Position numbers and translations under genes: made by a program
NCBI RefSeq assembly: GCF_000010985.1
Contig: NC_013939.1
Location: forward strand, 897,501 to 961,500
Reading direction: 5' to 3'
Source: Deferribacter desulfuricans SSM1
GTDB lineage: Bacteria; Chrysiogenota; Deferribacteres; Deferribacterales; Deferribacteraceae
DNA length: 64,000 nucleotides
The notes under the pieces: model-generated
What the model was told of the DNA's origin: nothing
The model's database searches: none
What the model saw: only the letters and a program-made list of their open reading frames with translations
Shown: positions 16,387 to 28,342 of the stretch, piece by piece
Layout: every line of letters starts with the position of its first letter
How positions within the stretch are numbered: the stretch's first letter is position 1

Positions 16387-16632
16387 ATGATGCATGGGTA
16401 TGGTGGTTTTGGAGGCTTTGGTTTTATGGGGATATTTAGTATGGTTATTTGGTTAGTTATTTTGATAGTGATAATCTATTTTCTTTTTATGTTTATAAGG
16501 GATTTTGGTTCAAAAAATGGTATTACAAAAACAAGGAAAAATCACGCTCATAATATTTTAAAAGAAAGGTATGCCAGAGGTGAAATAACAAAAGAAGAAT
16601 ATCTGTCAATGAAAAAAGATCTAGAAGATTAA
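16387..16632 (+). CDS. Small membrane protein with SHOCT domain
   Basis: The 81-residue protein has a Gly/Phe-rich N-terminus, one strong membrane helix (MVIWLVILIVIIYFLFMFI, about 19-37), and a C-terminal SHOCT motif (ILKERYARGEITKEEYLSMKKDLED). SHOCT modules are short oligomerisation or binding units common in small membrane proteins. The Gly-rich start echoes the neighbouring periplasmic protein (MHGYGGFGGFGF). The two probably act together at the envelope, though their job is unknown. Confidence 0.82.
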   Translation: MMHGYGGFGGFGFMGIFSMVIWLVILIVIIYFLFMFIRDFGSKNGITKTRKNHAHNILKERYARGEITKEEYLSMKKDLED

Positions 16633-16828
16633 AATAGTTAGTGTTCATAGTTTCGAGTTACTTTACTATAGGTTTAAAGATTTTATAAATTATAATTTAT
16701 AATTGAATAAGAAAAAGTTTTTTTGTTTTCACCACATTAAAGTTTACAGTATTAATCTTTATCCTAATAATAACTTTATTTTTATCGTTCAAATTAGACA
16801 GGTAGTATATAAGAATATTGCAGGGGAG

Positions 16829-16851
16829 ATATAGGGGAAAACCCCCTATAT
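16829..16851. terminator. Hairpin at the end of the fumarase operon
   Basis: ATATAGGGG (16829-16837) and CCCCTATAT (16843-16851) form a 9-bp stem immediately after the fumarase beta-subunit stop codon. The T-run lies on the plus-strand side. The gap 16633-16828 also holds a copy of a dispersed AT-rich repeat (16763-16780, 17 of 18 identical to 2640-2657) but no gene. Confidence 0.65.
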
Positions 16852-16852
16852 T

Positions 16853-17437
16853 TTATAACCCCATAAGTTCTTTTGCTTTAGCTTCGGATTTTTCTAAAAT
16901 TTGTTTATGAAGGCTATTACCATGTGCGTCCATTGTGACAACAACAGGGAAATCTTCAACTTCTATTACCCAAAAAGCTTCAGGAGTACCAAATTCTTCA
17001 AGTTTGAAAACAGTTTTAACTTTTTTTACCCTTTTTGCAATTAAAGAACCAGCACCACCAACTGCATGGAAATAAACAGCACCGCACTTTTTAAGCCCTT
17101 CAGCAGTCTTTGGCCCCATTCCTCCTTTACCAATAACGCCACGCACCTGATATTCACAAATTACGTCAGCCTGATATGGCTCCTCTCTTGATGATGTTGT
17201 TGGACCAGCTGCTACAAAAGACCAACTGCCATCGTCATTTTTCTTAACAACAGGGCCACAATGATAAATAACAGAATCTTTTAAGTATTCTCTTATGAAA
17301 TCCGGCTTTTCTTCAACCATCAATTTATGTGCTTGATCTCTAGCAGTCACTATTGTACCTGATAGTAAAACTTCATCTCCTACTTTTAATTTTCTTATTT
17401 CTTCTTCGCTTATTGGTGTAGTTAATTTAATCGGCAT
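16853..17437 (-). CDS. Class I fumarate hydratase, beta subunit (C-terminal domain)
   Basis: The 194-residue protein corresponds to the C-terminal domain of iron-sulfur class I fumarases. It has the KVGDEVLLSGTIVTARDQAHK start, HCGPVV, and AAGPTTSSREEPY; the GKGGM and KKCGAVYFHAVGGAG segments follow. With the alpha subunit it interconverts fumarate and malate. The alternative, L-tartrate dehydratase, shares the fold, but the TCA-cycle neighbours favour fumarase. It overlaps the alpha gene by 11 bp. Confidence 0.92.
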   Translation of the reverse strand: MPIKLTTPISEEEIRKLKVGDEVLLSGTIVTARDQAHKLMVEEKPDFIREYLKDSVIYHCGPVVKKNDDGSWSFVAAGPTTSSREEPYQADVICEYQVRGVIGKGGMGPKTAEGLKKCGAVYFHAVGGAGSLIAKRVKKVKTVFKLEEFGTPEAFWVIEVEDFPVVVTMDAHGNSLHKQILEKSEAKAKELMGL

Positions 17438-18302
17438 AAGTCACCTCGCCATTTTTAATTGTCATAGCTTTTCTTCTATAAGCCCAGCACATATAAGATA
17501 TTGCTACATAGTATGTTGCTGGGTGTCTATGCTGAGCATCAATATGAACTCCTAAAACTGTAGTTTTACCGCCAAAACCCATAGGTCCTATACCTAATTC
17601 ATTGAGCTCTTTATATAGTTCTTCTTCTAGTTGTGCTATTTCTGGATTAGGATTTCTTTCATTGAGTTTTCTAAAAAATTGTTCTTTTGAAAGTGCATAA
17701 GAAGTAACCCTATCACCACCTATACCTACTCCTATCGTACCTGGTGCGCAACCAAACCCTTGAGCTTTAACAACCGCATCAATGATAACCTTTTTTACAC
17801 CTTTTAAGTCTCTACCTGCTTTTAAGTTAGAATCTGGTAATTTGTATTGAATCCCAACGTTTTCGCTACCACCACCTTTTAGCATCAATCTGATTCTGAC
17901 TTCATCTTTGTCCCACTGATGAAAGTGGATATAAGGTGCGTTTTTCCCAACATTGTTTCCAGAGTTTTTGCCTGTGATAGGATCAACTGCATTTGGTCTC
18001 AAATATTGTCTTTTTGTAGCTTCAGCTGCAGCCCATTCGATAGCTTCTCTGTATGTTTTTTCAGCTTCACCAACAGGAAAATCGATATAAAAGATAAGCG
18101 AACCGGTATCCTGGCAGATAGGAGTAGAATTTTCCCTAGCTAATTTAACATTTTCGAGTATAGTTTTAAAAACGCTTTTTGCAGGAGTTCCTTCATCCTC
18201 TCTTTCATAAGCTTCTTGTAGAGCTTTTTCAATATCAGGAGGTAAATCTGTAGCAGCTCTCCTAATAAGTTCTAATACTGCTTCTTTCAACTCCATAATC
18301 AC
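17427..18302 (-). CDS. Class I fumarate hydratase, alpha subunit ([4Fe-4S])
   Basis: The 291-residue N-terminal-type subunit carries the cluster ligands: Cys in NSTPICQDTGSLIF, in GFGCAPGTIGVG and in the late SYMCWAYRRKAM. IHFHQWD and KGGGSENVG are family hallmarks. The separate alpha/beta form is typical of anaerobes and archaea, whereas E. coli FumA is a fusion. Such enzymes are oxygen-labile. The gene diverges from acnB; its promoter carries the same palindrome as acnB and icd. Confidence 0.93.
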   Translation of the reverse strand: MIMELKEAVLELIRRAATDLPPDIEKALQEAYEREDEGTPAKSVFKTILENVKLARENSTPICQDTGSLIFYIDFPVGEAEKTYREAIEWAAAEATKRQYLRPNAVDPITGKNSGNNVGKNAPYIHFHQWDKDEVRIRLMLKGGGSENVGIQYKLPDSNLKAGRDLKGVKKVIIDAVVKAQGFGCAPGTIGVGIGGDRVTSYALSKEQFFRKLNERNPNPEIAQLEEELYKELNELGIGPMGFGGKTTVLGVHIDAQHRHPATYYVAISYMCWAYRRKAMTIKNGEVTYAD

Positions 18303-18338
18303 CCTCTCATGAGATTTTTATAATTCTAAAACATTGAT

Positions 18339-18386
18339 TTTATGCCATAAATCAAAGCTTATGTCAACTGTATATTGTATACAGTT
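18339..18386 (-). promoter_or_regulatory. Fumarase promoter with TCA-type palindromic operator
   Basis: A minus-strand -35 TTGACA (complement of 18362-18367) and -10 CATAAA (complement of 18339-18344) have a 17-bp spacer. Overlapping the -35 from upstream is a palindrome at 18366-18386, with perfect 9-bp arms AACTGTATA and TATACAGTT around three central bases. It contains TGTATAC and belongs to the motif family seen at the acnB and icd promoters. Confidence 0.7.
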
Positions 18387-18510
18387 AAATAATGTTCTAT
18401 TTTAGAGAAAACAAAAAATTGTTATAAAATATGATAAAAAATGCTATTGATATTCTATGAATTATAAATATTTCATATTAAAGTTTAATATAAAAAAATG
18501 TTTTAGCAAA

Positions 18511-18546
18511 TTGACAAAACATAAAAAAAATAGTATACAGTATACA
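18511..18546 (+). promoter_or_regulatory. acnB promoter with TGTATAC-N-GTATACA operator
   Basis: TTGACA (18511-18516) and TATACA (18534-18539) have a 17-bp spacer. The operator AGTATACAGTATACA (18532-18546) covers the -10 and differs by one base from the perfect 7-1-7 palindrome at icd. Binding here would block RNA polymerase, so repression is the likely mode. Confidence 0.78.
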
Positions 18547-18568
18547 AAATTTTTCCGAGGGGTGAATT

Positions 18569-21109
18569 ATGCTTGATAAGTATATGGAACATGTTAAAGA
18601 ACGTGAAGCTTTGGGTATTCCACCATTACCATTATCTCCGGAGTTGACTGAGGAGGTTTGTAAGTTATTAGAAAATCCTCCAGCTGATAAAAAAGATTTC
18701 TTGTTGCATCTTTTAAGAGACAGAGTAGCTCCAGGTGTTGACCCAGCATCAAAGGTTAAAGCCGAATGGCTTTACAAGGTTGCAAAAGGGGAAAAGAGTT
18801 CTCCTGTTGTTAGCAAAGAAGATGCTGTTTTCATGCTTGGTACAATGTTGGGTGGTTATAATGTTGGTTATTTAATCGATTTGTTGAATGATGAAGAGCT
18901 TGGAGCTAAAGCAGCAGAAGCTTTAAAGCATACTATTTTGGTTTATGATGCTTTCGATAAAGTAGCTGAAATGGCAAAAACTAACAAGTATGCTAAAGAA
19001 GTTTTGGAGTCTTGGGCAAATGGTGAGTGGTTTACAAGTAAGCCTGAGTTCCCTGATGAAATTAAAGTGAAAATTTTTAAAGTAGATGGTGAAACTAACA
19101 CTGATGATTTATCTCCTGCTAAACATGCTTGGAGTAGGCCTGATATTCCTCTTCATGCTTTAAGTATGGGTGAAACAAGATTTCCGGGTGGTATTGATAC
19201 AATTAAGAAATTTAGAGAAGAAGGGTATAAAGTTGCCTTTGTTGGTGATGTGGTTGGTACAGGTTCATCACGTAAATCTGCTACAAACTCAGTAATGTGG
19301 CATATTGGTGAAGATATACCTTACGTACCAAATAAAAGAAGAGGCGGTATTGTAATTGGAGGTTTAATTGCTCCTATTTTCTTTAATACTGTAGAAGATT
19401 CGGGCGGTTTGCCAATAATGTGTGATGTTTCAAAGTTAAAAACTGGGGATGTTGTAATTATTGATACCAAAAAAGGTGAGATAAGAAGCGAGGATGGAGA
19501 AGTTCTTTCTACTTTTGAGATTAAGCCACCTACATTAAGAGATGAATTTAGAGCAGGTGGTAGATTAAATTTAATTATTGGACGTTCTTTAACAAATAAA
19601 GCAAGAGAAGTTTTAGGGTTAGGTGAAAGTGATCTCTTTATTAAGCCAGATAATCCGAAACCAAAGCCAAATCAAGGATATACATTAGCACAAAAAATTG
19701 TTGGTAAAGCTTGTGGTTTGCCAGGAGTTTTACCAGGCACTGCATGTGAGCCAAAAATGACTACCGTTGGCTCTCAGGATACCACTGGTCCAATGACTGC
19801 TGACGAGTTAAAAGAGTTGGCATGTCTTAAGTTTCAGTCACCAATGTTTATGCAGTCTTTCTGTCACACAGCTGCTTATCCAAAACCAGCTGACGTGAAA
19901 ATGCATAAAACATTGCCTCAGTTTATTATAGAAAGAGGAGGTGTAGCATTAAAACCTGGAGATGGTGTTATCCACTCATGGTTAAATAGATTGTTATTAC
20001 CTGATACTGTTGGTACAGGTGGTGATTCCCATACAAGATTTCCTATTGGTATATCTTTCCCAGCAGGGTCAGGGCTTGTAGCTTTTGCTGGTGCATTGGG
20101 ATTTATGCCGCTTGATATGCCTGAATCTGTACTTGTAAAATTTAAAGGTGAATTAAATCCTGGGATTACTTTAAGAGACGTTGTAAATGCGATTCCTTAC
20201 TTTGCAATAAAACAAGGGCTTCTCACTGTTGAGAAAAAAGGCAAGAAAAACATTTTTAACGGTAGAATCTTAGAAATGGAAGGTTTACCAAACCTAACAG
20301 TTGAACAGGCTTTTGAGCTTACAGATGCTTCTGCAGAAAGATCTGCTGCTGGAGCAACTATTAAATTATCAGAAGAAAGCGTAGCAAATTATTTGAGAAG
20401 TAATATAGCTTTGATGAAGAAGATGATAGAAGAGGGTTATCAAGATGCTGATACATTGAAGAGAAGGATTGAGGATTGCGAAAAATGGTTAGAAAATCCA
20501 GTATTGTTAGAAAGAGACGAAAATGCTGAATACGCAGCTGTTATTGAAATAGATTTATCAGAAATTACTGAGCCTATTGTTGCTTGTCCAAATGACCCAG
20601 ATGATGTGAAATTGCTTAGCGAAGTGGCTGGTGATAAGATAGATGAAGTATTTATTGGCTCTTGTATGACAAATATTGGCCATTTTAGAGCTGCTGGTAA
20701 GATATGGGAAGGTTATAAAGAGGCTCCTACTAGAATTTGGTTGACTCCTCCTACTAAGATGGATAAGGCTCAATTGATGGCTGAAGGTTACTACTCTATC
20801 TACTCACAAATAGGAGCTAGAACAGAAATTCCCGGTTGTTCACTTTGTATGGGTAACCAAGCAAGGGTGAAATCAGGATCTACAGTAATTTCCACATCTA
20901 CAAGAAACTTTGATAACAGAATGGGTGATGGTGCAAGAGTTTATCTTGGTTCTGCAGAATTGGCAGCTGTTGCAGCACTTAAAGGTGAGTTGCCAAAGCC
21001 TGAAGAGTATTTTGAGATTGTAAAAGAAAAATTAGAGCCTAAAAAAGATGAGGTATATAGATATTTAGAGTTTCATAAAATAGGGGACTTTAAATTAGAT
21101 TATGCTTAA
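18569..21109 (+). CDS. acnB: Aconitate hydratase B
   Basis: The 846-residue enzyme has the AcnB domain order, with a HEAT-like N-terminal domain (to about 160), the swivel domain ([22 protein letters not shown]) and then the catalytic domains. Cluster cysteines lie in [14 protein letters not shown] and [13 protein letters not shown]. The active-site [13 protein letters not shown] is present. It isomerises citrate and isocitrate. A GAGGGG site precedes the ATG. It is transcribed divergently from fumarase and both promoters share an operator. Confidence 0.97.
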   Translation: MLDKYMEHVKEREALGIPPLPLSPELTEEVCKLLENPPADKKDFLLHLLRDRVAPGVDPASKVKAEWLYKVAKGEKSSPVVSKEDAVFMLGTMLGGYNVGYLIDLLNDEELGAKAAEALKHTILVYDAFDKVAEMAKTNKYAKEVLESWANGEWFTSKPEFPDEIKVKIFKVDGETNTDDLSPAKHAWSRPDIPLHALSMGETRFPGGIDTIKKFREEGYKVAFVGDVVGTGSSRKSATNSVMWHIGEDIPYVPNKRRGGIVIGGLIAPIFFNTVEDSGGLPIMCDVSKLKTGDVVIIDTKKGEIRSEDGEVLSTFEIKPPTLRDEFRAGGRLNLIIGRSLTNKAREVLGLGESDLFIKPDNPKPKPNQGYTLAQKIVGKACGLPGVLPGTACEPKMTTVGSQDTTGPMTADELKELACLKFQSPMFMQSFCHTAAYPKPADVKMHKTLPQFIIERGGVALKPGDGVIHSWLNRLLLPDTVGTGGDSHTRFPIGISFPAGSGLVAFAGALGFMPLDMPESVLVKFKGELNPGITLRDVVNAIPYFAIKQGLLTVEKKGKKNIFNGRILEMEGLPNLTVEQAFELTDASAERSAAGATIKLSEESVANYLRSNIALMKKMIEEGYQDADTLKRRIEDCEKWLENPVLLERDENAEYAAVIEIDLSEITEPIVACPNDPDDVKLLSEVAGDKIDEVFIGSCMTNIGHFRAAGKIWEGYKEAPTRIWLTPPTKMDKAQLMAEGYYSIYSQIGARTEIPGCSLCMGNQARVKSGSTVISTSTRNFDNRMGDGARVYLGSAELAAVAALKGELPKPEEYFEIVKEKLEPKKDEVYRYLEFHKIGDFKLDYA

Positions 21110-21116
21110 AGTTTTT

Positions 21117-21144
21117 AAGGGAGCCTTAAAAGGCTCCCTTTTTT
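21117..21144 (+). terminator. acnB terminator
   Basis: GGGAGCC (21119-21125) and GGCTCCC (21132-21138) form a stem, extended by A-T pairs, with a TTAAAA loop and a T-run. The gap from here to the icd promoter (21145-21405) is AT-rich with no gene or convincing RNA. Confidence 0.92.
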
Positions 21145-21405
21145 ATTGAAAAAAACTATAATATATTAGTTTTTAATAACATAATAGTATCTGTTTTAAG
21201 TTTAAAATGTAAGTCTTTATGATTATGATAAATTATATTAAAATGTTTTAAATTTATTTGAAATAAGAGCATGAGTGTAACATCTTGGTAGTATTAGTGA
21301 TAAAATGAATAGGCTTTCAAGTTATCAAAAACCAATTATTAAACTAATAAACAATAATTTGTTATAACAAAAATAACGTTTTAATATTAAAATATCCGAT
21401 ATTTC

Positions 21406-21449
21406 TTGACATTACAGGCTAAATTATATATATCTGTATACAGTATACA
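21406..21449 (+). promoter_or_regulatory. icd promoter with perfect TGTATACAGTATACA operator
   Basis: TTGACA (21406-21411) is followed by TATATC (21429-21434, 17-bp spacer) or TATATA (21427-21432, 15-bp spacer). Directly downstream, covering the expected start point, is TGTATACAGTATACA (21435-21449), a perfect 7-1-7 palindrome. It defines the operator family shared with acnB and fumarase. Confidence 0.78.
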
Positions 21450-21485
21450 TTTATGGTGGGTGTTTATAAATTAATAATTAAGTGA

Positions 21486-23735
<2,250 letters not shown>

Positions 23736-23740
23736 ATATT

Positions 23741-23764
23741 AACCGGACATTATGTCCGGTTTGT
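23741..23764 (+). terminator. icd terminator
   Basis: AACCGGACA (23741-23749) and TGTCCGGTT (23753-23761) form a perfect 9-bp stem with a 3-nt loop; the T-run is short. It lies 50 bp before mdh, so mdh may have its own promoter or rely on read-through. Confidence 0.8.
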
Positions 23765-23812
23765 ATTAAATATAATGGCTATTGCCAAAATAAAATTTAA
23801 AAGGGGGCTCAT

Positions 23813-24790
23813 ATGGCAACATTTAAAAGACCAAAAATAGCTTTGATAGGTGGAGGTCAAATTGGTGGTGTTTTAGCTCAGCTTTGTGCTTTAAGAGAGC
23901 TTGGCGATGTGGTAATGTATGACATAGTTGAGGATATGCCTCAGGGTAAATGTCTTGATATTGCTGAAGCATCAAGAGTAGATCGTTTTGATGTAGAAGT
24001 TAAAGGTACAAATGATTATGCTGATATCGAAGGTGCTGATATATGTATAGTAACAGCTGGTTTGCCAAGAAAACCAGGGATGAGTAGGGACGATCTTTTA
24101 ACTACTAATGCTAATATTATTAAGACAGTTGCAGAAAATATTAAGAAATATGCTCCAGACTCACATGTAATAGTTATTTCTAACCCACTTGATGCTATGG
24201 TTACTCTTATGAGAGAAGTTACTGGTTTCCCTCACAATAGAGTTTATGGTCAAGCTGGAGTTCTCGACTCTTCACGTTTTGCTTCATTTATAGCATGGGA
24301 GCTTGGTTTGTCAGTTAAAGATATTAATGCTCTTGTTCTTGGTGGCCATGGTGATACAATGGTTCCTCTTGTAAGATATGCTAACGTAAATGGTATCCCT
24401 GTAATGGAATTATTAGAGCAAAAATATGGTGATGCAGCTAAAGCTAAAGAGGTTATGGATGCGATAGTTGAAAGGACAAGAAAAGCTGGTGGTGAAGTAG
24501 TTGCATTGTTGAAAAAAGGTTCAGCATTCTATTCTCCTGCTTCAAGTGCTATTGCTATGGCTGAAGCTGTGTTAAGAGATCAAAAGAGAGTTCTTCCTGT
24601 ATGTGCTTGGTTAAATGGTGAATATGGTGTTAAAGATATGTACTTAGGTGTTCCAGCTGTGCTTGGAGCAAATGGTGTTGAGAAAGTTATTGAATTATCT
24701 CTAAATGAAGAAGAACAAGCTATGCTTGATAACTCAATTAATGCAGTTAAAAAACTTATTGAGGATATGAAGAGACTTGGTTTCTTATAA
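23813..24790 (+). CDS. mdh: Malate dehydrogenase (LDH-like type)
   Basis: The 325-residue NAD enzyme oxidises malate to oxaloacetate. It has the Rossmann [10 protein letters not shown] near residue 12 and the catalytic loop [16 protein letters not shown] with two Arg, as in malate-specific enzymes. ISNPLDAM and the active-site His in [15 protein letters not shown] are also present. It groups with the lactate-dehydrogenase-like MDHs of phototrophs and thermophiles rather than the E. coli type. A GGGGG site precedes the start. Confidence 0.95.
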   Translation: MATFKRPKIALIGGGQIGGVLAQLCALRELGDVVMYDIVEDMPQGKCLDIAEASRVDRFDVEVKGTNDYADIEGADICIVTAGLPRKPGMSRDDLLTTNANIIKTVAENIKKYAPDSHVIVISNPLDAMVTLMREVTGFPHNRVYGQAGVLDSSRFASFIAWELGLSVKDINALVLGGHGDTMVPLVRYANVNGIPVMELLEQKYGDAAKAKEVMDAIVERTRKAGGEVVALLKKGSAFYSPASSAIAMAEAVLRDQKRVLPVCAWLNGEYGVKDMYLGVPAVLGANGVEKVIELSLNEEEQAMLDNSINAVKKLIEDMKRLGFL

Positions 24791-24798
24791 AATAATAG

Positions 24799-24821
24799 CG
24801 GGGTGTGTAACACCCCGTTTT
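24799..24821 (+). terminator. mdh terminator
   Basis: CGGGGTGT (24799-24806) and ACACCCCG (24810-24817) form an 8-bp stem with loop GTA, followed by TTTT. It ends the mdh transcript just before the sucC leader. Confidence 0.9.
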
Positions 24822-24826
24822 AAAAA

Positions 24827-24919
24827 TAGCTCACCTTAAAAAAAACTTGAAAAATCGGGGAGAGGGTAGTATTGATGAACGACTATTCGCAAAAAAAATA
24901 CAAAAAGGAAGGTGAGCTA
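24827..24919 (+). promoter_or_regulatory. sucC leader: 11-bp inverted repeat over ribosome site and start
   Basis: TAGCTCACCTT (24827-24837) is the exact reverse complement of AAGGTGAGCTA (24909-24919), which contains the sucC ribosome site AAGG(T)GAG and the A of its ATG. In one transcript the pairing would hide the start. A possible promoter (TTGAAA 24847-24852, TATTGA 24870-24875, 17-bp spacer) lies between the arms; it is weak, and a transcript from it would lack the left arm. The 71-nt interval includes GGTAGT/ACTATT, which could form a competing small hairpin. Confidence 0.5.
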
Positions 24920-26100
24920 TGAATATTCATGAGCACCAAGCCAAAGAAATTTTCAGAAAATATGGTGTACCAACCCCAAGAGGTTTTGTAGCGTTTAAAC
25001 CAGAAAACGCTGTTAAAGCTGCTCAACAGCTTGGCGGCGACTTAGATGTATGGGTAGTTAAAGCGCAGATTCATGCTGGTGGTAGAGGTAAGGCAGGTGG
25101 TGTAAAACTTGCAAGATCTACCGAAGAAGTTGGTCTGATTGCTAAGCAGATGCTGGGTAGCAAACTTGTAACCCATCAGACAGGCCCAGAAGGTAAAGTT
25201 GTTCACAGAATCTATATTGAAGAAGGTGTAAATATTGAAAAAGAGTTCTATTTAGGGATGGTATTAGATAGGTCTTTGGAAATGCCTGTTATGATGGCTT
25301 CCTCTGAAGGTGGTGTTGAAATTGAAGAGGTAGCAGCAAGAAGTCCAGAAAAAATTATAAAAGTTGCTATAAATCCAACAATTGGGTTCCAAGGTTTTCA
25401 TGGTAGGAAACTTGCTTTTGGACTTGGTTTACCAAGAGAATTGGTAAATAAATTCATTAGCTTTGCTCAGGCGATATACAACGTATATATGGATTATGAT
25501 GCAAACTTGATAGAGATAAACCCACTTGTATTGACAAAAGAGGGTAAATTCATAGCTCTTGATGCTAAAATGAGTTTTGATGATAATGCTCTTTATAGAC
25601 AGCCTGAAATATTGGCAATGAGAGACTTGACAGAGGAAGAACCAACAGAAATTGAAGCCGCTAAGTATGGACTTAGTTATGTAAAATTGGATGGTAATGT
25701 TGGATGTATGGTAAACGGTGCTGGTCTTGCTATGGCTACAATGGATATTATTAAACATGAAGGTGGAAGACCTGCAAACTTTTTAGATGTTGGTGGTGGA
25801 GCAAGCGCTGAAACTGTTGCTAAAGGGTTTGAGATTATATTGAGAGATCCAAATGTAAAATCAATCTTTGTAAATATATTTGGTGGTATTGTTCGCTGTG
25901 ATAGAGTTGCAAACGGTATAATCGAAGCAACAAAAGCTACCCAGGTAAATGTACCTGTTGTTGTAAGATTAGATGGTACAAATGCTGAAGAAGCAGCAGA
26001 AATATTAAATAATTCTGGTATTAAACAGCTTATAGCTGCAACAGACTTAAAAGATGGTGCAAGAAAAGCTGTTGAGGCAGCAGAAAGGGGGTTGGCATGA
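24919..26100 (+). CDS. sucC: Succinyl-CoA synthetase, beta subunit
   Basis: The 393-residue subunit begins [20 protein letters not shown], the ATP-grasp start of SucC. It carries [18 protein letters not shown] and the nucleotide/Mg region [13 protein letters not shown]. The subunit-interface loop is [18 protein letters not shown]. With SucD it couples succinyl-CoA to succinate conversion with NTP formation, or the reverse. It heads the operon sucCD-korDABC. Confidence 0.97.
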   Translation: MNIHEHQAKEIFRKYGVPTPRGFVAFKPENAVKAAQQLGGDLDVWVVKAQIHAGGRGKAGGVKLARSTEEVGLIAKQMLGSKLVTHQTGPEGKVVHRIYIEEGVNIEKEFYLGMVLDRSLEMPVMMASSEGGVEIEEVAARSPEKIIKVAINPTIGFQGFHGRKLAFGLGLPRELVNKFISFAQAIYNVYMDYDANLIEINPLVLTKEGKFIALDAKMSFDDNALYRQPEILAMRDLTEEEPTEIEAAKYGLSYVKLDGNVGCMVNGAGLAMATMDIIKHEGGRPANFLDVGGGASAETVAKGFEIILRDPNVKSIFVNIFGGIVRCDRVANGIIEATKATQVNVPVVVRLDGTNAEEAAEILNNSGIKQLIAATDLKDGARKAVEAAERGLA

Positions 26101-26969
26101 GCATATTAGTAAATAAAGATACAAAAGTTATAGTTCAGGGGATTACTGGTAGAGAGGGTTCTTTCCACGCTGAGCAATGTATGGCATATGGTACAAAGAT
26201 AGTAGGTGGTGTTACTCCTGGGAAAGGTGGTACAGAGCATCTTGGAGTACCTGTTTTCAATACAGTAGAAGAAGCTGTAAAAACAACTGGAGCAACTGTA
26301 TCTTTGGTGTTTGTTCCACCTGCATTTGTTGCAGATGCAATTATGGAAGCAGCTGATGCTGGTATAGAGTTGATAGTTGCAATTACAGAAGGAACACCAG
26401 TGAAAGATATGATGTATGCTAAGGAATATCTCAAACATAGAAAAGTTAAAATGATTGGTCCAAACTGTCCAGGTATTATTACCCCTGAAGAGTGTAAGAT
26501 TGGCATTATGCCAGGTTTTATTTTCAAAAAAGGGCCAGTTGGTCTAATTTCAAAATCAGGTACCCTTACATATGAAGCTAGTAATCAAATTGTTAAGCAG
26601 GGATTGGGGATTTCTACCGCTGTTGGTATTGGTGGTGATCCAATCATTGGGTTGAGTTACAAAGAGTTATTGCAAATGTTTGAAGAAGACCCTGAAACAA
26701 AAGCGATTGTAATGATTGGTGAAATTGGTGGTGATTTGGAGATTCAAGCAGCTGAATACATAAAAGAGAATATTTCAAAGCCTGTTGTAGCATTTATTGC
26801 TGGTCAGACTGCTCCAAAAGGTAAAAGAATGGGTCACGCTGGTGCTATTGTATCTGGTAGTAAGGGTACAGCAAAAGAAAAAATGGATGCATTGAGTGCT
26901 GCTGGAGTTCATGTTGTAGTGAGCCCAGCAGAAATAGGTGAAACTGTTGCAAAAGTTTTAAGTAATTAG
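26097..26969 (+). CDS. sucD: Succinyl-CoA synthetase, alpha subunit
   Basis: The 290-residue subunit has the CoA-binding Rossmann start ([14 protein letters not shown]), [17 protein letters not shown], and the phosphorylated His in the loop [13 protein letters not shown] (about residue 243). It overlaps sucC by 4 bp. Downstream, the kor genes make the succinyl-CoA that SucCD uses, or consume what it makes. Confidence 0.97.
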   Translation: MSILVNKDTKVIVQGITGREGSFHAEQCMAYGTKIVGGVTPGKGGTEHLGVPVFNTVEEAVKTTGATVSLVFVPPAFVADAIMEAADAGIELIVAITEGTPVKDMMYAKEYLKHRKVKMIGPNCPGIITPEECKIGIMPGFIFKKGPVGLISKSGTLTYEASNQIVKQGLGISTAVGIGGDPIIGLSYKELLQMFEEDPETKAIVMIGEIGGDLEIQAAEYIKENISKPVVAFIAGQTAPKGKRMGHAGAIVSGSKGTAKEKMDALSAAGVHVVVSPAEIGETVAKVLSN

Positions 26970-26984
26970 AACAAGGAGAGGTAA

Positions 26985-27185
26985 ATGGCAAAGGCTGAGA
27001 GAATAGAAATCAATACAAAATGGTGTAAAGGTTGTGAAATTTGCGTTGAGCTTTGTCCTACTGGATGCTTAGAAATGAGAGATTTTAAAGTTGCAGTTAA
27101 AGATTTGGACAAGTGTATAGCTTGTATGCAATGTGAATTAAGATGTCCTGATTTTGCAATCGTTGTATATAAGAAAGAAGAATAA
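26985..27185 (+). CDS. korD: 2-oxoglutarate:ferredoxin oxidoreductase, delta (ferredoxin-like) subunit
   Basis: The 66-residue protein has two 4Fe-4S motifs, CKGCEICVELCP and CIACMQCELRCP. It relays electrons from the catalytic subunits to ferredoxin. It is the first gene of the korDABC set, 15 bp after sucD, and has an AGGAG ribosome site. Confidence 0.93.
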   Translation: MAKAERIEINTKWCKGCEICVELCPTGCLEMRDFKVAVKDLDKCIACMQCELRCPDFAIVVYKKEE

Positions 27186-27202
27186 CTTAGGAGGCTTTAA
27201 AA

Positions 27203-28342
27203 GTGGCTAAAAATGTTCAATTTATGATGGGTAATCATGCTGTAGCTGAAGGTGCTTTATATGCTGGTTGCCGTTTTTATGGTGGATACCCAATTACACC
27301 TTCAACAGAGATAGCTGAAAGGATGGCTGAAAGATTGCCACAAGTAGGTGGTAGATTTATACAAATGGAAGATGAAATCGCTGCTATGGCATCAGTAATT
27401 GGTGCATCACTTGCTGGTGCTAAAGCTTTAACTGCTACAAGTGGTCCTGGTTTTTCACTAAAGCAAGAAAACTTAGGTTTTGCAAGTTTATGTGAAATAC
27501 CAGTTGTTATTGTAGATGTTATGAGAGGTGGTCCTTCTACTGGTATGCCTACAGGTCCTAGCCAGTCTGACATTATGCAAGCTAAATGGGGAACACATGG
27601 TGATCATCCAATTATAGCTGTTACACCAGCTTCTGTTCAAGAACAGTTTAATGAAACAGTTAGAGCTTTTAATTTGGCAGAAAAATATAGATGTCCAGTT
27701 GTGGTATTGACTGACGCTATTATTGGCCAAATGATGGAATCTCTTGTGATTCCTGAGCCAGGTGAATTGGAAGTAATAGATAGAATTAAAGATCCAGGTG
27801 TTCCACCTGAAGAGTATTTACCATATGATATGGAAAAAGATATTAATCCAATGCCACCTTTTGGTGCTGGATACAGATGGCATGTAACTGGTTTACATCA
27901 TGATGAAACAGGATTCCCTACAAATGACCCTGTTCTTCATACAAAAAATACTGTTAGAATTATTGAGAAAATTAATAAAAATTATGATGATATTGTAAAA
28001 GTTGAAGAATTTTATACTGATGATGCTGATATACTTGTTTTTGCAATTGGTGTTAATGCAAGATCAGCTAAGGCAGCTGTTTTAGAAGCAAGAGAAAAAG
28101 GTATAAAAGCTGGTTTGCTTAGACCACTTACTATTTGGCCTTTCCCTGATAAGCACTTAGATAAAATTATTTCTGCTAACAATATTAAAGGGATTGTTGT
28201 TCCAGAAATGAACCTTGGTCAGATGACTCTTGAGGTTGAAAGAGTTGCTAAAGGTCGTTGCGAAGTAGAGGGCTTGTATAGTTTAATGCTTGATCCAATA
28301 TTGCCTTCTGAGATCTTAGAGAAAATTAGGAGGTTTGCTTAA
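27203..28342 (+). CDS. korA: 2-oxoglutarate:ferredoxin oxidoreductase, alpha subunit
   Basis: The 379-residue subunit contains the pyrimidine-binding domain and transketolase C-terminal-like domain of 2-oxoacid oxidoreductases. It has GCRFYGGYPITPSTEIAE, the catalytic-region EDEIAAMASVIGASLAG and TATSGPGFSLKQENLGFA, and RGGPSTGMPT. It starts at GTG (27203) with TTAGGAGG well placed. The family splits 2-oxoglutarate from pyruvate enzymes on context; here sucCD adjacency supports 2-oxoglutarate. Confidence 0.94.
   Translation: MAKNVQFMMGNHAVAEGALYAGCRFYGGYPITPSTEIAERMAERLPQVGGRFIQMEDEIAAMASVIGASLAGAKALTATSGPGFSLKQENLGFASLCEIPVVIVDVMRGGPSTGMPTGPSQSDIMQAKWGTHGDHPIIAVTPASVQEQFNETVRAFNLAEKYRCPVVVLTDAIIGQMMESLVIPEPGELEVIDRIKDPGVPPEEYLPYDMEKDINPMPPFGAGYRWHVTGLHHDETGFPTNDPVLHTKNTVRIIEKINKNYDDIVKVEEFYTDDADILVFAIGVNARSAKAAVLEAREKGIKAGLLRPLTIWPFPDKHLDKIISANNIKGIVVPEMNLGQMTLEVERVAKGRCEVEGLYSLMLDPILPSEILEKIRRFA

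Noticed and set aside
16853-18302. L-tartrate dehydratase instead of fumarase
   Set aside because: The fold is shared, but the divergent aconitase, the shared operator and the nearby mdh/icd favour fumarase. It cannot be fully excluded from sequence alone.
26106-26527. Long antisense frames opposite sucD, korA, korB and other genes
   Set aside because: They mirror strongly conserved coding sequence on the other strand and have no start signals of their own.
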